This document shows, piece by piece, positions 6,949 to 14,915 of a stretch of DNA of 42,268 nt. The stretch comes from a virus. A program made the translations under genes and the position numbers. The stretch spans positions 1 through 42,268 of the IMG/VR virus record IMGVR_UViG_3300042979_000002; one strand, written 5' to 3'. Every line of letters begins with the position of its first letter. Positions within the stretch are counted from its first letter, which is position 1. The notes below the pieces were generated by a model. It was given only the letters and a program-made list of their open reading frames with translations. It was not told where the DNA came from and made no database searches.

Positions 6949-8033
6949 CAGGCGGCGACCTCTATGGCTTGGAACATGCCCTGCTCGGTCGAGATGCGAC
7001 GGCGCGCGATCTCGGCGTATTCGGGGTTCAGTTCGATGATGGTGCAGTCGAGGCCCATGCGGTCAGCGACCAGGGCCGTGGTGCCGGCGCCGCCGAACGG
7101 GTCGAGGACGGTGCCGCCGGCGGGGCAGCCGGCCTGAAGGCAACGCTCGGCAAGCTCGGGCGGAAACGTGGCGAAGTGGGCCTCACTGAACGGACGCGTG
7201 GCGATGGGCCAGACCTGAACGGGCGCCGGTTCATAGTTGCGGAGGTTCCGGCCCTCGCCGCGCGGATAGGCGACGTCTTCACGGTCGGGGCGATGTGTCC
7301 CCATGCTCTGGCCTGGGTGAGCGGCCGCGCGCTTGCTGTCCTCACGTTTGAAGCTGTCGCGGCGGCGAGCACCGCCAACAGCTTTCATGGTGCCGTTCGT
7401 CTTGGCGCCGCCGTTCGCGCGGTGAGACCCTTCCTGAGCCTCGACATTCTGGGCCAGGCGAGAGATCGACGCTTCTGCGAGACCCTGCCGCACCGCATCC
7501 GCATCGTAGTGATAGCGAGGCGCGCGGCTCAGCAGGAAGATCTTCTCGTGCGAAGTCGCCGGCCGGTCGTTGATGCTCTCGGGCATCGGGTTCGGCTTGG
7601 CCCAGATGATCTCCGAGCGAACCCACCAGCCCGCTTCCTGCAGGGCGATGGCCAAGCGGTTCGGGACCATGCAGAGGTCTTTCGCCTTCAGCACGCCCTG
7701 GATGGTCGAGAACGGCTTGTCGCGGAACGTCCGGTCATCCGTGCCCGCCGCTTTCGTGTCAGCCGCGCTGCGACCGTTCGGCGAGGTGGCGTAGCAGTCG
7801 CCGTAGTTCAGCCAGAGGGTGCCCGTCGGCTTGAGGACGCGGCGAACCTCTTCGAAGACCGCAACCATGACGGTCAGGTGCTCGCCGAGCGTCGGCTCAA
7901 GGCCGATCTGCCCGTCAACGCCATAGTCGCGAAGGCCCCAATAGGGCGGCGAGGTCACGACGCAGTCCACCGAGTCCGCTGGCATTTCGCGCAGCCGGTC
8001 ACGGACGTCACCGATCAGGATCGTCACGCCCAT
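6948..8033 (-). CDS. Beta-class DNA methyltransferase (N4-cytosine or N6-adenine)
   Basis: A 361-residue SAM-dependent amino-methyltransferase. The catalytic motif IV, TSPPYWGLRDYG (about residues 28-39), precedes the SAM-binding motif I DPFGGAGTTALVADRMG (from about 311), the order that defines the beta class. The SPPY form is compatible with N4-cytosine or N6-adenine methylation, and I cannot tell which. The middle (about 180-270) is Arg/Lys-rich and should contain the target recognition region. It is a different chemistry from the C5 enzyme two genes downstream. An HNH nuclease gene ends three bases before its start, so a small restriction-like pair is possible but unproven. Confidence 0.92.
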   Translation of the reverse strand: MGVTILIGDVRDRLREMPADSVDCVVTSPPYWGLRDYGVDGQIGLEPTLGEHLTVMVAVFEEVRRVLKPTGTLWLNYGDCYATSPNGRSAADTKAAGTDDRTFRDKPFSTIQGVLKAKDLCMVPNRLAIALQEAGWWVRSEIIWAKPNPMPESINDRPATSHEKIFLLSRAPRYHYDADAVRQGLAEASISRLAQNVEAQEGSHRANGGAKTNGTMKAVGGARRRDSFKREDSKRAAAHPGQSMGTHRPDREDVAYPRGEGRNLRNYEPAPVQVWPIATRPFSEAHFATFPPELAERCLQAGCPAGGTVLDPFGGAGTTALVADRMGLDCTIIELNPEYAEIARRRISTEQGMFQAIEVAA

Positions 8034-8036
8034 CCT

Positions 8037-8486
8037 CTAGCCCTCCCTGTTGGAGGAAGAGGCGGGGCCATCGTTCGCGGCCCGGGTCCGAGCGGCCTTC
8101 TTCGTCAGCTTGATCTTGCCGTCGAAGCCGCGGGAGACGGAGCCGAAGCCCCTGCCCTGCAGTTTCCGCGCGGGTTCGCCCTGGCACGTCTCGCCGGCCC
8201 GGCGCTTGGCCCGGGCGATGAAGGCCATGTCCTTGGCGGTCTTCACCGCGGAGCATGGTTTGCGCCAGATCAACCGGTTGGACAGGTCGTTGGAGCCGCC
8301 CAGGGCCAGAGCGACGATATGCTCGTCGATTGTGCCTTCGCGGGCGTGGTCGAGGCGTTCGCCGCAACCGCAGCCACACCGGCCTTTTTGATCCAGGGCG
8401 AGCTGGGCGCGCTGCTTCGCCGTCAGCGGGACGCGCTTCTCGGTCGAGCGATCTGGCGCCGGGATCAGAGAGACGTCGGGCCTCAT
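8037..8486 (-). CDS. HNH endonuclease
   Basis: A 149-residue nuclease with CGCGCGERL, then DEHIVALALGGSNDLSNRL, and a later KPCSAVKTAKD. This is the His-Asn-His metal finger at about residues 35-85 with paired cysteines. The basic C-terminus (KIKLTKKAARTRA) suggests nucleic acid binding. Phage HNH proteins commonly assist packaging beside the terminase. Here the gene is instead in the early operon between a DnaQ-type exonuclease and a methyltransferase, so a role in recombination or defence is equally possible. It overlaps the exonuclease stop by ATGA. Confidence 0.88.
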   Translation of the reverse strand: MRPDVSLIPAPDRSTEKRVPLTAKQRAQLALDQKGRCGCGCGERLDHAREGTIDEHIVALALGGSNDLSNRLIWRKPCSAVKTAKDMAFIARAKRRAGETCQGEPARKLQGRGFGSVSRGFDGKIKLTKKAARTRAANDGPASSSNREG

Positions 8487-9190
8487 CGTCCCGCCCTCCG
8501 ATCAAGCTCGCGCTGGGCGTTCCATTTCAGGTCCGCTTCCATGGTCGGCTGGGCCAGCATCCATGACAGGAAGCCAGCATCGACCTCGGGCCACGGCTTG
8601 CCCCGGAACTTGCCGATTGGGCACGTCGGCAGAAGGCGCGGCTCTTTCGTCCAAGCGACCAGATCCTGCCCCGTCGCGCCGGCGGCGAAGAGCGCTTTGA
8701 GGATGTGGGCGGTGACATAAGCGTCAGGCCCGGCGCGGTGCGGCGGCATGGCCGTGTCGTGGTCCAGGGTCAGCAGGCCACGATCTTCTAGCCAGTAGCG
8801 CAGGACACCGTTGGAATGGGCTGGGGCGTCAGGCCAGACCCGATAGGAGCCCTTAAGGGTGCAGATTGCTGGCACGGCGCCGCGAACGTCGATCCATTGA
8901 CTGTCGAACTCCCAGCAGTGAGCAGCAATGGCATCTGCGCCGGCCAAGACGCGAAGGATGTCCGCTTCACCAAAGGGCGGCAGGCCAGCGACCTCGCTCA
9001 TTCCGATATGGTGCACCGCCCTTGTCTCAGGCGGGATGGTGTCGGCTCCGCACAACCACGAGACCGGTTGTCCGATGGTCCATTCGCCGGTGTCGTGCCG
9101 TGTCAGATCGCAATAAGCGACCTCGACAGGAGTGGCTGGGGGCGCGAAGCCCGTGGTTTCGGTGTCAACGACGCGAATGACATAGGCCAT
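8483..9190 (-). CDS. DnaQ-type 3'-5' exonuclease (ExoX-like)
   Basis: A 235-residue DEDD exonuclease. Motif Exo I is VDTETTGF at the N-terminus and Exo II is in AAHCWEFDSQW. Exo III lies in the HRAGPDAYVTAHIL segment, where H/D spacing fits the DEDDh type. The C-terminal part (IGKFRGKPWPEVDAGFLSWML) is the small domain often fused to ExoX-like phage proteins. It should degrade single-stranded 3' ends. Placement just after the RecT-like gene suggests a place in phage recombination or replication. Confidence 0.88.
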   Translation of the reverse strand: MAYVIRVVDTETTGFAPPATPVEVAYCDLTRHDTGEWTIGQPVSWLCGADTIPPETRAVHHIGMSEVAGLPPFGEADILRVLAGADAIAAHCWEFDSQWIDVRGAVPAICTLKGSYRVWPDAPAHSNGVLRYWLEDRGLLTLDHDTAMPPHRAGPDAYVTAHILKALFAAGATGQDLVAWTKEPRLLPTCPIGKFRGKPWPEVDAGFLSWMLAQPTMEADLKWNAQRELDRRAGR

Positions 9191-9192
9191 GC

Positions 9193-10227
9193 TCAGCCCT
9201 CCTTCGCGGCGACGATGGCGGCCTCGAGCGCCTTGGCCTTGTTCAGGTCAGTCGCCTTCAGGATGGCGAACTTCGCCAGCTCCTTCCGGTCCTGCTCAAG
9301 ATGCGCGATCTGCTCCGGCCGCATGAACGGCAGGTCGTCGATCAGCTTGTCAGCCCAGGCGATGACGTCGACAGCCGAGCCCGTTCCTTCAACGGCGTTG
9401 GCCTCAGCGGGCCCGGCTGTCTGGCCTTCTCCAGTGATGGGGAGATCACCGGGGAAGGGTTCGCCCGCGTCGGTCTGGTCGGAGGCACCATCGGACGCGG
9501 GCGGTTCCGAGGCGTCGGAGGGATCCGTCTCGAAATCGGGAATGTCGTCGTCGCCAAGCGGCGAGCCGTGCAGAGCGTTGAAGCCCTCGGTCGCGGCATC
9601 GGTTTTGGGGGCGGTCAGTCGAGCCGCGAGGCCTGGCCCTTCCGACGGGACGCGCCGCGCTGTGATCGGCTGATAGTCCTGCACCTCTTCGGCGACGAGC
9701 ATGCCGCGCAGGACATCAGATGCACCGTCCCGCGCAGCGAAAGCGCGAGCCCGCATCTGGAGCATCCGGCTTTGATACTGCTGCCACGGCCCCTGCTTGC
9801 CCAGCAGGCCCGCCTGCTTTGCCTGAGCGACTGAGAACGATCGCTCGATCTCCTTCCCGCCGGGCCGGGTGATTTTGCAGAAGGCTTTGGTCGGCTGGTC
9901 ATCGTTGTCGAACCATTCGTCGATCTCGAAACCACGCGACCACAGCAGCGCCGGCAAGGCGTCGCCCCAAATGTTGGGCTTGCCGTTGATGACGGCGAAC
10001 GACTGCATGGCTTGGAAGGGTGCGAAACCGAGTTCGGCACCGGCCATGATGGCGACGAGCACCTTCTCCGTGGTGTCGACGCCCTTTGGCGCCAGGCCCG
10101 AGGCCGCGATGGCGGTGGCGACGCGGAAGGCCTCGTCCAGAGATTGCGGGACCAGGGCGGCGACCTGCCCACCCGCCATCATCGGGGGCTTCGGTAGCGC
10201 GGGGCGAGTGGCGACTTGCTGGTTCAT
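9193..10227 (-). CDS. recT: RecT-like single-strand annealing recombinase
   Basis: A 344-residue protein with the conserved core of a phage RecT family. Residues about 55-180 include AIMAGAELGFAPFQAMQSF, VINGKPNIWGDALPALL, and KGPWQQYQSRM-like positions that make the annealing fold. The C-terminal third is acidic, Pro/Ser-rich and probably disordered, ending in a helical tail. Such proteins pair homologous single strands after an exonuclease has resected an end. The RecE-like partner is two genes upstream, with a homing endonuclease inserted between them. Clear start ATG 10227. Confidence 0.88.
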   Translation of the reverse strand: MNQQVATRPALPKPPMMAGGQVAALVPQSLDEAFRVATAIAASGLAPKGVDTTEKVLVAIMAGAELGFAPFQAMQSFAVINGKPNIWGDALPALLWSRGFEIDEWFDNDDQPTKAFCKITRPGGKEIERSFSVAQAKQAGLLGKQGPWQQYQSRMLQMRARAFAARDGASDVLRGMLVAEEVQDYQPITARRVPSEGPGLAARLTAPKTDAATEGFNALHGSPLGDDDIPDFETDPSDASEPPASDGASDQTDAGEPFPGDLPITGEGQTAGPAEANAVEGTGSAVDVIAWADKLIDDLPFMRPEQIAHLEQDRKELAKFAILKATDLNKAKALEAAIVAAKEG

Positions 10228-10230
10228 GGT

Positions 10231-10815
10231 CTAGGCGGCCTCGTGCTGAGCGTGGTTGTCGTTGGCAGACCCGATGTGGGACCAGTTCTGGCCCCTCTTG
10301 ATCTGTTGGATGGTGGAGCGGTTGACGCCGTAGTCACGGGCGATTGCCGCCGGAAACTCGGACTTCAGCCGCTCACGGATCGTCGGAATGTCGGCTTCTG
10401 TTAGGATCGCGCGCCCGTTTTTGGAGCCAGGATGCGACACGTGAGAGCCGTGTCGAAGAGCGTCCTGGACGTTCTCGGAGTGCGTGCCCCATCGGAGGTT
10501 GGCCGGCACATTGTTCGTGCCGTTGCCGTCGCGATGAAGGCTTTCCATTCCCGCCGGTCGTGGCCCGACGAACGCAGCCAGAACCAGGGCGTGAACGAAG
10601 TGGCGCTGTTGCTCGCCCAGCTTAGACAGTTGGACGACCATATGGCCGTCGACGGTCTTGTTGAGCCGCCTGACGCGCCCCGCGACGTGTCGGATGATTA
10701 CGCCCGTCCGGCGGCGTTCACGGACTTGCCGGTCTAGTCCCCGCACGCGGCCGAGATCGCTGACCTCATAGAGACCTTCGTAGCCAACAACGGCCCTCCA
10801 GCTTTCCAGGGTCAT
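10231..10815 (-). CDS. HNH homing endonuclease with NUMOD4 domain
   Basis: A 194-residue free-standing homing endonuclease. An N-terminal NUMOD4 motif (SWRAVVGYEGLYEVSDLGRV) leads to an HNH core, VHALVLAAFVGPRPAGME then LHRDGNGTNNVPANLRWG. A C-terminal HTH (IARDYGVNRSTIQQIKRGQNW) completes the usual order. Such enzymes cut alleles lacking them and spread into phage genomes. It sits exactly between the RecE-like and RecT-like genes, overlapping the former by ATGA and leaving three bases to the latter, so both flanking genes stay intact. Confidence 0.92.
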   Translation of the reverse strand: MTLESWRAVVGYEGLYEVSDLGRVRGLDRQVRERRRTGVIIRHVAGRVRRLNKTVDGHMVVQLSKLGEQQRHFVHALVLAAFVGPRPAGMESLHRDGNGTNNVPANLRWGTHSENVQDALRHGSHVSHPGSKNGRAILTEADIPTIRERLKSEFPAAIARDYGVNRSTIQQIKRGQNWSHIGSANDNHAQHEAA

Positions 10816-11765
10816 GCTGCCGCTCCCCGCCGCTCGTTGTCATTCGCGCTCGCGGCCTGGATTTCGAGTTCCTCGTCGATGCGGCGAGCCGCGTACGCCG
10901 GCAGAGACAAATATTCCGCGTCTTGCTGGGCACCGGGGCCGGGCCACTCGCCGCTGTCCAGGCAGCGAGCCATCGTGCGCAGCGCCGACCGGACCTGCAT
11001 GCGGCCCCGTTCCAGGTCGTCGGGCGTCAGGGTGGTGACGCGGACGCAGAACGGCGCCGTCTTCTCGACCCAGACCAAGGTGAACGACTGCATGGGGATG
11101 CCGAGCACGGCCTCGGAAGCCATGCCGACCAGCGCGCCCTGCATGGGGTAGTCGTAGGACGACAGCGACTGCTCCAGAGCCTTGGTGGCGACGCTGACGG
11201 TCGTCTTCAGGTCGGCATAGTCGCCAGAACTGTTCGGGATCACGTCGGGGCGGCTCTTGAGCCAGATGCCCGTCTCTTCGTCCTTCCAGATCAGCGACCG
11301 CTCAACATGGCCGTCGAGGATGCCCGCCTTCACCACGGGGTGGCGGCCCAGGCTTTCGGCCATGCCGGTGACGGTCACTAGATCATCGGGCGTGATGACG
11401 GTGCGGCCCATGCCGATCTGCAGGTCGCGCCAAGCCTTGGCGTCCTTGGTGCGCCAGTCCGTCCATTCGTCGGGCCGGATCGCGAAGTCCTGTTCCAGCC
11501 CTTCTCGGCCCTCCAGCAGCAGCTTGTGCGCCAGGCGACCGACGGCGAACGCGGGCCGGTCCTCTTGCGGCAGCCGGTTCGGGTTCAGCGGCGACCGGGC
11601 CCAGAAATGCGCCGGGCTTTCGGCCCAGATCGTGCGCAGACCAGACGACGACACCGACGGGCCAACGCAGATGCTGGAGTGATAGGCCTCGATGGGAATG
11701 GCGTAGCAGCCGGGTTCGCTGATCTTGCCGTTGGAGGGGAGCGCGAGGGGGTTGTGCAGGGTCAA
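10812..11765 (-). CDS. RecE-like PD-(D/E)XK exonuclease
   Basis: A 317-residue nuclease of the exodeoxyribonuclease VIII/DUF3799 type. Near the N-terminus, YHSSICVGPSVSSSGLRTIW precedes the His of GRLAHKLLLEG. The metal-binding core is SRPDVIPN followed by YADLKTT, the D...(D)xK pattern near residues 175-190. Known members resect double-stranded DNA to make 3' tails for a RecT annealing partner, which is encoded nearby. It overlaps the next upstream gene by ATGA. The function is well supported; the exact family is from pattern memory. Confidence 0.85.
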   Translation of the reverse strand: MTLHNPLALPSNGKISEPGCYAIPIEAYHSSICVGPSVSSSGLRTIWAESPAHFWARSPLNPNRLPQEDRPAFAVGRLAHKLLLEGREGLEQDFAIRPDEWTDWRTKDAKAWRDLQIGMGRTVITPDDLVTVTGMAESLGRHPVVKAGILDGHVERSLIWKDEETGIWLKSRPDVIPNSSGDYADLKTTVSVATKALEQSLSSYDYPMQGALVGMASEAVLGIPMQSFTLVWVEKTAPFCVRVTTLTPDDLERGRMQVRSALRTMARCLDSGEWPGPGAQQDAEYLSLPAYAARRIDEELEIQAASANDNERRGAAA

Positions 11766-12265
11766 AAGGGAATCCCATCGAAGTCGGATTGCGCAGGCTC
11801 AAGGTCTTGGAGCGCGCCGTTCAGGTCGCGCAGGGCGTCGCGATCAGGGACGTGCGGCCGCTCCCAGCTGTCCTTTGGGGAATGGGCGGCGCGGAAACCG
11901 TCGAACCAAAGCAGGCAGTCGGCGACGATCGCTTGGAAACGTCGGTGATCGCGCTGGATCACGCCGAGCTTCTTCATCGACCGTTCCAGAGCGGTGGCCT
12001 TTTCATGCCACTGATCGGAGTAGGCTTCGGCCTTCATGATCTCGCGGTGAGCCTGGGCCAGACCTTCGGCCTTACCGTCGCTCCAGGCCTTCGCCGTGCT
12101 GGCGTCGGACCCGGCCATGACGGGTGACATGATGATGAAGCGCTCGCCGGGGTTCTCTCGGGTGAGGCGTTCGGCCTCGGACAAGGCGCGCCCGATGGTC
12201 TCATGGACCACGGTCGGCATTCCGCGCGCCGGGTTCCAAACCATAAATCCAATGCCATTGGTCAT
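11762..12265 (-). CDS. Hypothetical protein (167 aa)
   Basis: Unrecognised protein lying between the coiled-coil gene and the RecE-like gene. N-terminal segment NGIGFMVWNPARGMPTVVHE, with RALSEAERLTRENPGERFII, resembles a small alpha/beta domain found in phage proteins that ride with recombination genes. The rest is helical and charged. The stop at 11762 overlaps the RecE-like start. Three bases separate it from the upstream gene. Confidence 0.7.
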   Translation of the reverse strand: MTNGIGFMVWNPARGMPTVVHETIGRALSEAERLTRENPGERFIIMSPVMAGSDASTAKAWSDGKAEGLAQAHREIMKAEAYSDQWHEKATALERSMKKLGVIQRDHRRFQAIVADCLLWFDGFRAAHSPKDSWERPHVPDRDALRDLNGALQDLEPAQSDFDGIPF

Positions 12266-12267
12266 GA

Positions 12268-13398
12268 TCAGAACCGGATGCTGACGGCCGGCACTTCACC
12301 GGCTGCGATGGCGAGGACGATGGCGCGGGCGGTTTGTTCGCCGACGCCGTGACCCATGATCGCCTGCTTGGCGGCACCCATGATCTTCGAGCGGTGTTCT
12401 TGGTCGGCGGCCCGGCGCGCGGCTTCGGCGGCAACGCGTTCGTCCTCAGCGCGCTTTGCTGCGGCCTCACGCTCAACCCGATCGGCTTCGGCCTTGCGGG
12501 CTGCCTCAGCTTCGTCGGCGCGACGCTTCTCGGCGGCGAGGGCTTCGGCATGGGCGCGCTCGGCCGCTAGGCGCTCTTCGTTCGCGCGGGCTTCAGCAGC
12601 GGCGCGAGCGGCATCTTCGGCAGCCTTTGCAGCGGCGGCGATCCGTGCATGCTCTTCCTCAGCAGCACGGGCGGCGCGGGCCTCGGCTTCCTGGCGCTGG
12701 CGCTCGGCCGCTTCGGCGGCGGCCTTGGCTTCGGCTTCGGCGCGCTCCCTTGCCTCACGCTCGGCAGCCTCGGCACGCAGGCGTTCCAGCTCGGCCCGGT
12801 CAGCTTCCTCCTTAACAAGGCGGACGTGGGCGGCGGTCAGGGCTTGGACGGCAGCCTCTTGTTGAGCCGTCGCCAGCGGCAGCGAGCTTTGGAACTGGCC
12901 CTCGTCCAACGCGAACGCCTTCACCTTGGCCAGACGCTGGGCCACGCTCTGGGCGGTGTCCTCCAACGACACGACGGCAGCCGCCTTCATGCGCTCGATC
13001 AAAGCGTCACACGCAGCGACCCGCTCTTCTTCGCGGGCCTCCCATTCGGTCAGCGGGCGCCGTACTTCATCCTTCAGCGCATCCAGCTTGTCGCGGATGT
13101 CGCGGCGTGCGGCGTCCACGATGTTGATCTTTGATCGCGCCTCTTCGTTCAGCAGCTTGCCGGCGGCGTCGATGGCGGTCTTCGTCTTCGCGACCTTGTG
13201 GGCCATGGACGCGATTTCCTTGCGCCCCTTCTCGGTCGTCAGGTCAGGGACCAGCTTGTCGGTCTCGGCCTTGATGGCCTCGTAGAACTGGTCGAACCGC
13301 TCGCGATCCAGCAGGACCAAGCCGGGGTTAGCGCTGACCTGGGCAACCAGAGCGGTTTGCGGGGTTTCGTCTTCAACGGCACGCAGAGCTTGAGCCAC
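12268..13398 (-). CDS. Ala/Glu-rich coiled-coil phage protein (DUF1351-like)
   Basis: A 376-residue protein with an ordered N-terminal part (about 1-190: LDRERFDQFYEAIKAETDKL, then KVAKTKTAIDAAGKLLNEEA). A long Ala/Glu/Arg repeat region follows (about 190-335) that should be one extended helix or coiled coil. A compact C-terminal domain ends in GEVPAVSIRF. The pattern matches phage early proteins near RecE/RecT that have been called DUF1351-like. It starts with GTG 13398 after AGGAGG. A structural or recombination-mediator role is plausible but not shown. Confidence 0.75.
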   Translation of the reverse strand: MAQALRAVEDETPQTALVAQVSANPGLVLLDRERFDQFYEAIKAETDKLVPDLTTEKGRKEIASMAHKVAKTKTAIDAAGKLLNEEARSKINIVDAARRDIRDKLDALKDEVRRPLTEWEAREEERVAACDALIERMKAAAVVSLEDTAQSVAQRLAKVKAFALDEGQFQSSLPLATAQQEAAVQALTAAHVRLVKEEADRAELERLRAEAAEREARERAEAEAKAAAEAAERQRQEAEARAARAAEEEHARIAAAAKAAEDAARAAAEARANEERLAAERAHAEALAAEKRRADEAEAARKAEADRVEREAAAKRAEDERVAAEAARRAADQEHRSKIMGAAKQAIMGHGVGEQTARAIVLAIAAGEVPAVSIRF

Positions 13399-13407
13399 GT
13401 AGGCCTC

Positions 13408-13494
13408 CTATGGTTTCCGGCGAACCGGGATTGAGAAGATCGCCAGCAGCCCCACGGCCGCGACGAGGATTTGGAAGGCCAGACCGGAAGTCAC
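13408..13494 (-). CDS. Tiny membrane peptide (28 aa)
   Basis: A very short frame starting GTG at 13494, overlapping the stop of the GIY-YIG gene (GTGA). It encodes a basic-flanked hydrophobic helix: LAFQILVAAVGLLAIFSIPV, then RRKP and stop. It ends just before the ribosome site of the coiled-coil gene. A single membrane-spanning segment is clear; whether it is expressed is not. Overlap coupling and a clean reading frame argue for a real small protein. Confidence 0.45.
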   Translation of the reverse strand: MTSGLAFQILVAAVGLLAIFSIPVRRKP

Positions 13495-14045
13495 GGCACG
13501 TGGGTCCACTTCTCGCGGCGGACGATGCTGGACACACTGGTCTGGGAGATGCCGAACGTCTTTGCGATCTGACGCTGGGACAGGCCGCCACCGGCTTGGC
13601 GCCGGATCTCGATGACATCAGAAGCCGTGACCTTGGCGACGGGGCTGTTAGCGCCTCGCTTGCTCTCAGACAGTCTTGCGCGGGTCTCGGCGCTTACGAA
13701 GCGGCCGCGTTTCCGTTCAGCCATCACGGCCCGCGTCTCGGGCGTGTGGATCAGGCCGGCATTCGACCCGGCGCGCTTTGCGATGTTGAATAGCGCGCCT
13801 TGCGGCTCCATCTGATCCAGCCAGACTTGCTCTCGCTGGATCAGATCGCCTTCGGGAACCAGCTCAAGGATCACAAAGCTGAACGCCGCCTCGCCTAGTT
13901 GCGTCCACGCGGTCTGGAGCGGCGTGTTGGAGTGTCGCCCGAGGCGCAGAAGGCTGCGGTGCTTAGACCAGCGCACTTTGGTCCGCGTGGTGCTTCCGAC
14001 GTAGTGACGCCCGTCGACGCACTTGATGGCGTAGATCGCTCTCAT
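13491..14045 (-). CDS. GIY-YIG homing endonuclease with NUMOD3
   Basis: A 184-residue free-standing homing endonuclease. The GIY-YIG nuclease core is at the N-terminus (IYAIKCVDGRHYVGSTTR), with catalytic Arg/Glu in the next 60 residues. A NUMOD3-like DNA-contact segment follows (ETRAVMAERKRGRF and ETRARLSESKRGAN), and a C-terminal HTH (LSQRQIAKTFGISQTSVSSI) ends it. I start at ATG 14045, since the longer TTG start overlaps the previous gene. Together with the HNH enzyme at 10231 the operon carries two unrelated homing endonucleases. Confidence 0.9.
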   Translation of the reverse strand: MRAIYAIKCVDGRHYVGSTTRTKVRWSKHRSLLRLGRHSNTPLQTAWTQLGEAAFSFVILELVPEGDLIQREQVWLDQMEPQGALFNIAKRAGSNAGLIHTPETRAVMAERKRGRFVSAETRARLSESKRGANSPVAKVTASDVIEIRRQAGGGLSQRQIAKTFGISQTSVSSIVRREKWTHVP

Positions 14046-14047
14046 GA

Positions 14048-14251
14048 TCAGATCATCCAAAGGGCGGTGAGCGCGGCACAGCCTAGACCGAGGACCAGGA
14101 CGGCCTTGATGAGGTTGACGGGGTAACGGCGAGGCTTTGGCTCAGCCCGGCTGGCGGCGAGGACGGCGTTGCAATGCCGCTCGTTCCAGCGGTCCCTGAC
14201 GACATCCCATTCGGGGTTGGACAGGGCGCCGGTGATCGGGTGGCGGGTCAT
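14048..14251 (-). CDS. Small membrane protein (67 aa)
   Basis: A soluble, charged N-terminus (PEWDVVRDRWNERHCNAVLA) is followed by a single C-terminal transmembrane segment (VNLIKAVLVLGLGCAALTAL) ending in WMI. The basic RRYP before the helix suggests the N-terminus is inside. It overlaps the preceding gene's stop by ATGA and ends two bases before the GIY-YIG start. No family recognised. Confidence 0.65.
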   Translation of the reverse strand: MTRHPITGALSNPEWDVVRDRWNERHCNAVLAASRAEPKPRRYPVNLIKAVLVLGLGCAALTALWMI

Positions 14252-14595
14252 TCCGGCCTCCGCGCTTCGTCAGCCTCGGCGGCCTCGATCATCATCGCTT
14301 CCAGATGCCGGTCGCTGTTTTCCAGCATGCCGACGACGGTCGCCTCGAACTCGTCGTCTTCATCGGCGATATATCCGTCGTACATGCCCCAAGGACGGCG
14401 CTTGCCATCGACCGTGTCGAGCGCGATGTCCTCGATCAGGGGGTTGCTGGCAGGGGTCCCGCCGCAGTCGTAGGTCGGGCCGCGCTCGGGCTCGCCGGGA
14501 ATCACCGAAAACGACACGACGACGTCGAAGTCAGGTCCGCAGTCATCGCCAGACGAGACCTCGACGTTGGTACTGTAGGTGTACCGCTGGGCCAT
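14248..14595 (-). CDS. Hypothetical protein (115 aa)
   Basis: I start at ATG 14595, which overlaps the upstream stop (TGATG). The longer frame upstream is Arg/Gly-rich shadow sequence. The real part is acidic and beta-rich (RYTYSTNVEVSSGDDCGPDF, VVSFSVIPGEPERGPTYDC) with a helical C-terminus (ATVVGMLENSDRHLEAMMIE). No recognised domain. It belongs to the first third of the leftward operon. Confidence 0.65.
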   Translation of the reverse strand: MAQRYTYSTNVEVSSGDDCGPDFDVVVSFSVIPGEPERGPTYDCGGTPASNPLIEDIALDTVDGKRRPWGMYDGYIADEDDEFEATVVGMLENSDRHLEAMMIEAAEADEARRPE

Positions 14596-14915
14596 CACGC
14601 AGCCCTCGCCATTGCGGCCGGCGGCAACGGATCGTTCTCGGCCTCCCGCGCGTCGCGGATGGCCCAAGCCAAGGCGTTGCTGACGGGGATCAACAGGCCA
14701 GGGTCTTCGGCGACGGCCATTTCGGAGGCCAGGCGCATCAGCTCTTGCGTGGCCTGATCGACGGTCATCCACCGACGGGTGCGACGGTCCAGAACCTTCG
14801 GCCCCTCAACGATAAAAATCGGGCGCTGGGTAAACGGGACCATGCTCGGGTCCAGATCAGCGGCGGCAGCGATGTTCGCCAGCACGCCGGGAAGGATTGC
14901 GGAGATCGGGCGCAT
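14595..14915 (-). CDS. Hypothetical protein (106 aa)
   Basis: Small protein starting at ATG 14915, which overlaps the stop of the NlpC/P60-like gene. Everything upstream in this frame is Arg-rich shadow. Sequence features are an N-terminal helix (SAILPGVLANIAAAADLDPS), FIVEGPKVLDRRTRRWM, and a helical C-terminus (LAWAIRDAREAENDPL). No family recognised. It is tightly coupled on both sides. Confidence 0.65.
   Translation of the reverse strand: MRPISAILPGVLANIAAAADLDPSMVPFTQRPIFIVEGPKVLDRRTRRWMTVDQATQELMRLASEMAVAEDPGLLIPVSNALAWAIRDAREAENDPLPPAAMARAA

Noticed and set aside
6969-8720. A 583-codon open frame on the plus strand
   Set aside because: It is antisense to the methyltransferase, HNH and exonuclease genes, all with clear motifs. 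The translation is Arg/Ala/Gly-rich without any domain, as often seen opposite GC-rich genes.
12356-12865. Ala/Ser/Arg-rich frames on the plus strand (169 and 119 codons)
   Set aside because: They are mirror translations of the Ala/Glu coiled-coil gene on the minus strand; low complexity only.
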